10,613 nt of DNA, taken from Phycisphaerae bacterium. GTDB lineage: Bacteria; Planctomycetota; Phycisphaerae; SM23-33. The notes beneath the pieces were generated by a model. That model saw only the letters and a program-made list of their open reading frames with translations, was not told where the DNA came from and did not search any database. The position numbers and the translations under genes were made by a program. The DNA lies in the NCBI GenBank assembly GCA_030610965.1, contig JAUWQU010000049.1, positions 1-10,613 on the forward strand, in the 5' to 3' direction. Shown piece by piece: positions 6,266 through 10,613 of this stretch. Position 1 is the first letter of the stretch. Each line of letters starts with the position of its first letter.

Positions 6266-7612
6266 TCACTTGCCGCCGATTTTGTCCAGGCGGGCGCGGG
6301 CCTTGGCGCCCCAGTCGGTGTCACCGTACTTGTCGATGATCTTCGTGAGGTAGAGTCTGGCCTTGTCGGTCATGCCGGCCTTGGCGTAGTTGTCGGCCAG
6401 GGACAGCCAGCCCTTGCCCTCTTTGTCGGCCTGGTCGATCTTGATGGCGGCCTGGATCGACTTGTCGGACTTCAGCGACTCCAGGTGTGCCTTGACCTTC
6501 TCGAACCGGGCGGCCTTGGCGAACTGCCGGACGTACTGCTCGTAAAGCTTGATGGCTAGGGCGTAGTCCTTCTTGCTCTCCGCGGCGAGGCACCTCTGCT
6601 CTAACGCCTTTGCCTCCGTTTCGACCAGCGACGCGGCGATCACGGGATCTTCCATCATCGCCTTGAGTCGCGCCGCGGCCCGTTTGCCGACATCGCTGCT
6701 CGCGCTGCGCTTGGCCAGCAGGCGGAGTTGCTCGGCCGCCTGGGCGTACTGCTTGTCCGCGATGAGTTTCTCGGCGGCAGCGAGTCTGGCCTCGGCCTGT
6801 TGGGCGCGAAGCAGAGCGGCCTTGACGGCGGGAGTCTCCAACTCCTTGCCATCCGGCCCAAGCCGCCAGGACTTGTAGAACAGGTTCATCACCCGCGCAT
6901 CCATGGTTTCCCCTACCGGCAGCACGGGCAGTCCGTTGGCTTTCGTGCCCCAGACTTCGCAGTACACGCCCACCTTCTTGCACCGCTCGCCGACCATCTT
7001 CGCGAACCGCACGTGGTGGACCTCGTCGTCGGGGCCGGTGAAGTTATGAACGATGATCGGCGGGCCGCCCCGGCTGATGTGCGGCAGGATCATCATGTCC
7101 GTACCCATAGGCTGAAGCGTGGCGTAGACGGCCGTGACAGGAATCTTCTCGCGGTAGGCAATGTGCTCGCTGATCAGCGCCCCGGCCGACGAACCCGCCA
7201 CCGTGATTCGGCGGGTGTCGATATTCCACTCCTTAGCCTTGGAGGCGATGAACTTCATGGCGTCGGCCGTGTGGCGGAGAATGGCGCCGTAGTCGTTTCC
7301 GACGTGCTTAAGGAAGGGGTAGTTGACCGTGGCGAAGCTGACGCCCTTCGGGTAGTAAGTTGACAGAATGGAACTGCGGTAGAAGTGGCTCTTGTCGCCT
7401 CCGGTAAACCCCCCGCCGTGGAAGTACACCACCAGCGGCGTGGGCTTGTCACCGGCGGCCTTCCAGAAGTCCAGCACGTTCCGCTCGTGCGTGCCGTACT
7501 TGACGTCCGCGTGCGTAGGCTCCGGCGCGGCGACCGCCCATCCCGGCAGGCAGGCGACCACTACGGTAGCAGCAAAAAGGACGACACGTTTCGCACCAGG
7601 TTTGCTCGCCAT
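6266..7612 (-). CDS. Secreted alpha/beta hydrolase (esterase-like) with C-terminal helical repeats
   Basis: The 448-residue protein begins with a signal peptide (about residues 1-29, hydrophobic VVLFAATVVVACLPG, likely cut near AVA). The alpha/beta hydrolase domain has the oxyanion motif HGGG (65-68), the nucleophile elbow GSSAG (140-144, S142) and a PDDE segment (194-197) that could hold the acid. No histidine occurs between H200 and H376, where the third triad residue would normally fall. It may therefore use H199/H200 or have lost activity. From about residue 263 to the end are Ala/Lys-rich helices with TPR-like units (DYALAIKLYEQY, GWLSLADNYAKAGMTDKARL). Such units usually mediate protein contacts in the periplasm. 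GGAGA lies eight bases before the ATG. The closest type is the carboxylesterase/BD-FAE-like group that deacylates carbohydrates, though the substrate is unknown. It appears to be a single-gene unit. Confidence 0.82.
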   Translation of the reverse strand: MASKPGAKRVVLFAATVVVACLPGWAVAAPEPTHADVKYGTHERNVLDFWKAAGDKPTPLVVYFHGGGFTGGDKSHFYRSSILSTYYPKGVSFATVNYPFLKHVGNDYGAILRHTADAMKFIASKAKEWNIDTRRITVAGSSAGALISEHIAYREKIPVTAVYATLQPMGTDMMILPHISRGGPPIIVHNFTGPDDEVHHVRFAKMVGERCKKVGVYCEVWGTKANGLPVLPVGETMDARVMNLFYKSWRLGPDGKELETPAVKAALLRAQQAEARLAAAEKLIADKQYAQAAEQLRLLAKRSASSDVGKRAAARLKAMMEDPVIAASLVETEAKALEQRCLAAESKKDYALAIKLYEQYVRQFAKAARFEKVKAHLESLKSDKSIQAAIKIDQADKEGKGWLSLADNYAKAGMTDKARLYLTKIIDKYGDTDWGAKARARLDKIGGK

Positions 7613-7676
7613 GGATTATTCTCCGTTTGGCTGCCCTGTCATTCACCCACCGCCAGCAGATGGTTACCACAACGCG

Positions 7677-7716
7677 CCGGGACCATCGGCCTTTCCAACG
7701 ATTCTACCGCCGATCG
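7677..7716 (-). repeat. Two-hairpin intergenic repeat, copy E (truncated)
   Basis: On the - strand this reads CGATCGGCGGTAGAATCGTT followed by GGAAAGGCCGATGGTC. It closely matches the left half of copy B. Similarity stops inside the loop of hairpin 1, and the right arm and hairpin 2 are missing. It follows copy D in the same orientation, so this locus mirrors the B-C pair. Confidence 0.65.
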
Positions 7717-7798
7717 GGTGAACAGCAAACACTTCATCTGCTCTACGACCGAGCAATCCGCCCGGGCGGCATGCTTCCGGCCGATTCGGGCCTCTGTG

Positions 7799-7866
7799 AT
7801 CCGGGATTTCCCGGATGGCCTCATGCCCACGACCGCCGTGGGCGTATGGTTCCAAAACTCGATCGG
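7799..7866 (-). repeat. Two-hairpin intergenic repeat, copy D
   Basis: On the - strand a GAGTTTTGGAACCATAC entry leads to a perfect hairpin GCCCAC-GGCGGTC-GTGGGC (7825-7843). A second perfect hairpin follows, ATCCGGGA-AA-TCCCGGAT (7799-7816). The loop GGCGGTC is identical to that of copy B, although the stem sequence differs and still pairs. The surrounding 7613-8001 gap holds copies D and E, a weak GCAGA/TCTGC inverted repeat near 7890-7911, and no gene I can support. Confidence 0.8.
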
Positions 7867-8001
7867 ACCTGCGAGCCATGTTTGCGGGGCAGATTCTGGG
7901 CGCGGTCTGCAATGATGGATAGGCGATTGTCTCAACACCGAAGCCGCCTGATTGCCGCAGACTGTGCATGGCGCCCTGCAGTCTCACCCCCGCCGCCACG
8001 C

Positions 8002-8364
8002 CTACGCAGCGCGATGGTAGTACCGAAGCAGCCCGCCCAGACGCTCACGGCACCGGATCTCCCCGTCGGCCTTCCCGACAGACTCTCCTGGCTTAATCAG
8101 TTGGTTGTCCAAGCCTTGGTGATTCCGTTCTTCGTGGTAATGGGCGACGAACTGTTTCACGGCGCGCCGCAACTGGCTCTCGCCAAAGAAGATCATCTTG
8201 CTCAGGCACTCGGACTTGATGGATCTCACGAAGCGCTCCGCGTGCGGAGTCAGATTCGGACTCCGCGGGGGCAGCTTGATCGTCGTCACACCCGCCGCCT
8301 TGAGAATCGCGGTGAACTCCTTCGTAAACAGCGGGCTGCGATCGTGGATCAGGTACCTCTTGGC
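8002..8364 (-). pseudogene. rve-type transposase, C-terminal fragment
   Basis: The - strand frame opens right after a TGA at 8365. It reads YLIHDRSPLFTKEF, then KLPPRSPNLTPHAERFVRSI, KSECLSKMIFFGE, HYHEERNHQGL and CRERLGGLLRYYHRAA. This is the C-terminal half of an integrase-core (DDE) transposase common in Planctomycetota. The second Asp (LIHD) and the Glu (HAERF) of the DDE triad are present. The N-terminal helix-turn-helix region and the first Asp are absent, so it cannot be active alone. No terminal inverted repeats were recognised. Natural full-length relatives are roughly three times longer than this 120-residue piece. Confidence 0.78.
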
Positions 8365-8493
8365 TCATAACGGAGGTCGGAGCGATATGGATCGCCCGCG
8401 GGGCAGCCGCCGGGACCGGAGAGAGTGTCGGTCATCTTGAGAGGAGGCATCTCTCGGAGCAGGTTGACTCTGACACTTTTATCCCGCGCGGCC

Positions 8494-8516
8494 GGGCCCC
8501 TGAGGCGAAGGGGCCC
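8494..8516 (-). terminator. Strong hairpin downstream of the PEP-CTERM remnant
   Basis: GGGCCCCT and AGGGGCCC form a perfect 8-bp stem around a 7-nt loop (GAGGCGA). It lies about 33 bases past the stop at 8549 in the - direction. No T-run follows, so the mechanism is uncertain, but position and stem strength fit the 3' end of the former PEP-CTERM gene. The rest of 8365-8548 shows only an open frame of about 38 codons on the - strand (PPLKMTDTLSGPGG) with no recognised function. Confidence 0.55.
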
Positions 8517-8548
8517 CGCCCGCGATGAGAGGTAGCGTTGAACGCTGC

Positions 8549-8674
8549 TTAGGCCACGTTCACTTCTTTCCGCCTGCGGCGCCGGACCACTGCCAGGGCG
8601 CACAGGGCCAGCAGGCCCATCGTGGCGGGCTCGGGGATCGTCGGACTCTGGCTGCCGGGCCAATCCGCGTCTCG
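8549..8674 (-). pseudogene. PEP-CTERM sorting-signal remnant
   Basis: The - strand encodes PTIPEPATMGLLAL followed by CALAVVRRRRRKEVNVA and a TAA. This is a textbook PEP-CTERM tail: the PEP motif, a short transmembrane helix and an Arg-rich end. Such tails send exported proteins to an exosortase-type sorting system. An in-frame TGA at 8675-8677 cuts the frame immediately upstream, and no exported domain is attached. Only the last ~41 codons of the gene survive. A frameshift from another reading frame upstream (INITPDETRI) is possible but unproven. The host gene is unknown. Its presence implies that the genome has, or had, an exosortase. Confidence 0.75.
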
Positions 8675-8738
8675 TCAGGCGTGATGTTGATCGTGGAGCT
8701 CTTTCAGCATTGGTCCCACGCGGGCCGCCGTTGTTTCG

Positions 8739-8794
8739 AAGAGGCTGATCTCGCCCATTCTCGGCCCGCGGCCGAGTTTTGGGACCATACGCCC
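8739..8794 (+). repeat. Two-hairpin intergenic repeat, copy F (left half only)
   Basis: The + strand reads GCGGCCGAGTTTTGGGACC then ATACGCCC, nearly identical to the entry sequence of copy D. Similarity ends exactly at the left arm of hairpin 1, where sulfatase coding sequence begins. AAGAGGC at 8739 matches the corresponding place upstream of copy A, which supports a longer repeat unit, though weakly. Confidence 0.6.
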
Positions 8795-9027
8795 TGTTGG
8801 GCCAGCTGATCCAGGTGAGGCGTACGCGCGATCGGGTCGCCAAAACAGCCCAGGTGCGGGCTCATATCCTCGGTCGTAATCCAGAGAATATTGGGTCGCG
8901 TCGATCCGTCGCTGCCTTGTTCCATCGGCCTTCTCCCCTCCGCATGGGAGTTCATCAATGCCACGCCGGCTGTTGTGGCTGCCGCGGCCTTCATGAATGC
9001 TCTCCGCGTCAATGCCTGGTTCATCAC
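8788..9027 (-). pseudogene. Sulfatase 2, N-terminal fragment with Tat signal
   Basis: The first 80 residues are a clear sulfatase start. A twin-arginine signal TRRAFMK (7-13) is followed by a hydrophobic stretch, then RPNILWITTEDM (44-55) with its metal-binding acidic residues, and TPHLDQLAQQGV (69-80). After V80 the frame runs into repeat copy F and stops at 8704 without the C-x-P/S-x-R formylglycine motif, so the gene cannot encode an active enzyme. GGAGGT five bases before the ATG is a strong ribosome-binding site. The start is 26 bases after the stop of the upstream sulfatase, so the two formed an operon. Sulfatases remove sulfate esters from glycans such as chondroitin sulfate or mucin. 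The substrate class cannot be told from this piece. Confidence 0.82.
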
Positions 9028-9053
9028 GCAAACCTCCGCGTTTCCCCGTTTCC

Positions 9054-10097
9054 CTATTTCCTTCGTATTCGGAGCGTTGCGGTTAGACCCGCGTGGATCT
9101 GTTTCATCTTCTGAACCCGATGGGGAAACTGGGCGGCGAGATTCTTCGATTCATTTCTGTCCTGGCTGATCCGGTACAGTTCCGGCTTCTTGCCCAACAT
9201 CAGCTTCCAGTCGCCTTCCCGTAAGGCTTTTGGCCACGCGATGACCCGGTGAGCATCCTGCGCGTCTTCTGAACCGCGCAGCACGTTGACAAAGCTCTTC
9301 CCGGCCATTGGCAGGAGGTGCCGGCCCTCGAATGTCGACGGATACGTGGCGCCCGCCAGTTCAAGGCAGGTCGGCATGATGTCGGCAATGTGTGAGAGAC
9401 GGTGGGAAATGCGGCCCTTGCCTTTCAGGCCCTTAGGCCACCAGGCAACCAACGGTGAGGCAATACCGCCCTCGTAGTCGGACGCCTTGTAGTTTCTGAA
9501 GGGTGTATTGTTGAGCGCGGCCAATGCGGGGCCATGGTTGATGAATGTCTCCACGCTGCCGGCGCGGACCTCTTGGGGTCGCGGCCGGTTGTAACACAAC
9601 TGGCTGCTGGATCCGTTGTCTGACAGGACGAGAATCAGGGAATTCTCGAGCTTGCCGGCTTTCTCGAGTGCGACCATCATGTCAGCTACACTGCGATCGA
9701 TACTCTCGACCATGGCCGCATGAATGGCCATCCGTTCGGTGAGCGGGGTGCCGTCGTTCGGCGACTTTGCATTCAGGGCCGATTGATGAAGCTTTGTTCC
9801 TTTGGGGATCAGCCCGTCCTTAATGAGGCGATCGAGTCGCGCCTGCATCAGCTTCGCGCGGTCCGTCTTCTCGTAGAGTTCCCGATAGGGCGCAATGTCC
9901 TTCTCGTCGGCCTGTAGCGGCCAGTGCGGGGCGAAATGCGCCCCATAAATAAAGAACGGCTTGTCGCTCTTTGCCGTGACTTCGATGAAGTCGACAACGA
10001 AGTCCGAGATGAGGTCTGTGGAATACGCACCCTTCGGTCGCGCCCAGCGTTTGCCGTCCTTGAACCACGGATTGGGCGTTACTTCTTTGGTAATACT
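9054..10097 (-). pseudogene. Sulfatase 1, C-terminal fragment cut by an IS66-type element
   Basis: About 347 codons are open from just after the transposase stop. The - strand reads TPNPWFKDGKRWARPKGAYS, TDLISDFVVDF, PFFIYGAHFAPHWPLQA, LILVLSDNGS, FRNYKASDYEGG and SHIADIMPTCLELAGATYP. These are the middle and C-terminal motifs of S1-type sulfatases, including the PHWPLQ histidine and the SDNG metal ligands. The N-terminal part with the Asp pair and the formylglycine motif is missing. It should lie beyond the window if the element simply inserted here. The first true sulfatase residue is near TPNPWF, so the junction falls at about 10080-10100. An internal ATG at 9848 is unlikely to give a functional product. 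It is the upstream partner of sulfatase 2. Confidence 0.85.
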
Positions 10098-10613
10098 TCA
10101 CCCGTCTGCAACGGATTGTACCGGCAGCGGGGGAAGTTGGCCAGTGGTCAGGTAGGCTTGCAGGGCTGAGGTGATAGTCGCCAGAGGATCGTGGCCTCGC
10201 AACTTCAAAGTCCGATACACGCTCATGAGCACGGCCTGCACGGCGGCCCCCTTCTCGCTGCGGTTGCACTGGCTGATCTTCCGCAGGATCACCGCCGGCC
10301 GAATCATCCGCTCGGCGAGGTTGTTGTCGAACGTCACCTCCGGATAGTCCAGGAACGTGAACAACTCGTCGGTGTGCCGCCGCAAACGCTTGGCCAGCCG
10401 GGCCGCGTCGGCGTCACCGTACCTCGCCTCCGATATGGCCACCAGCCGCCGGTCGATCCGACGAATGCGCGATCGGTACTTCTCCGGCGAGAAGTCCGGC
10501 CGCTTGCGCAGCCGAATGCCATCCCGCACCAGCCGGCGCAGCATCTTGGCGAACGCCTTCCACTCGGCGGAGTTGTTGCGCTCGTCCACTTTCCCCAGTT
10601 CCCTCAGCAGATG
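10098..10613 (-). CDS. IS66-family transposase, C-terminal part (continues past the window edge)
   Basis: The frame is open to the window edge and ends SVADG at 10098. It contains LKRHTDEL-like helices, then VTFDNNLAERMIRP, ISQCNRSEKGAAVQAVLMSV, YRTLKLRGHDPLATI and YLTTGQLPPLP. This is the well-known C-terminal signature of IS66 TnpC-type transposases, with the catalytic Glu in NNLAER. The stop codon abuts sulfatase sequence almost directly, leaving little room for the usual terminal inverted repeat. The element is therefore either truncated at this end or its end overlaps the last codons. Companion IS66 genes would lie outside the window. Whether it is intact upstream cannot be seen. Confidence 0.88.
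   Translation of the reverse strand, partial: HLLRELGKVDERNNSAEWKAFAKMLRRLVRDGIRLRKRPDFSPEKYRSRIRRIDRRLVAISEARYGDADAARLAKRLRRHTDELFTFLDYPEVTFDNNLAERMIRPAVILRKISQCNRSEKGAAVQAVLMSVYRTLKLRGHDPLATITSALQAYLTTGQLPPLPVQSVADG

Noticed and set aside
6728..7363. 211-codon + strand open frame
   Set aside because: Antisense of the alpha/beta hydrolase, which has a signal peptide, HGGG and GSSAG motifs, and a ribosome-binding site.
8050..8080. GGGAAGGCCGACGGGGAGATCCGG (- strand) as another copy of the two-hairpin repeat
   Set aside because: It shares the AAGGCCGACGG word, but it is in frame in the transposase C-terminus, lacks the right stem arm and fits the usual protein ending, so the match is probably chance.
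8365..8485. Short - strand frame (PPLKMTDTLSGPGG...) as a gene
   Set aside because: It has about 38 codons from its ATG, no clear ribosome-binding site and no recognised family. It lies between two remnants and is probably leftover sequence.

Overview
The window looks like a high-GC chromosome from the Planctomycetota or a near relative in the PVC group, probably an uncultured, glycan-degrading lineage. This is inferred from several traits found together: a PEP-CTERM sorting tail, sulfatases (one with a twin-arginine signal), secreted polysaccharide-degrading enzymes, rve- and IS66-type transposase pieces, and small hairpin repeats between genes. No rRNA, tRNA or CRISPR array was seen.

Left part, + strand (1-5377): a GH101-like glycoside hydrolase, a short remnant resembling an IS1380-type transposase C-terminus, a secreted family 8 polysaccharide lyase (hyaluronate/chondroitin lyase type), and a secreted glycerophosphodiester phosphodiesterase. 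Copies of a two-hairpin repeat sit at the 5' end of the GH101-like gene and as a direct pair between the lyase and the phosphodiesterase.

Middle (5378-7612): a broken nucleoside hydrolase C-terminus on the - strand is followed by an AT-rich stretch with a sigma70-like promoter. Next come about 200 nt containing five perfect hairpins and a 53-codon ORF too short for ordinary gene calling. A secreted alpha/beta hydrolase with a C-terminal helical-repeat region lies on the - strand.

Right part, - strand (7613-10613), is a gene graveyard. It holds two more copies of the repeat, the C-terminal half of an rve-type transposase, a PEP-CTERM tail with its terminator, and two tandem sulfatase genes. 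The downstream sulfatase is cut after 80 residues by the repeat sequence. The upstream one is cut by an IS66-family transposase that runs off the window.

Taken together, the intact and former genes (GH101-like enzyme, PL8 lyase, two sulfatases) suggest a locus for O-glycoprotein or sulfated glycosaminoglycan breakdown, now being eroded by mobile elements. The least explained material is the two-hairpin repeat family, whose stems change in a compensatory way between copies, and the hairpin-rich leader with its small ORF.
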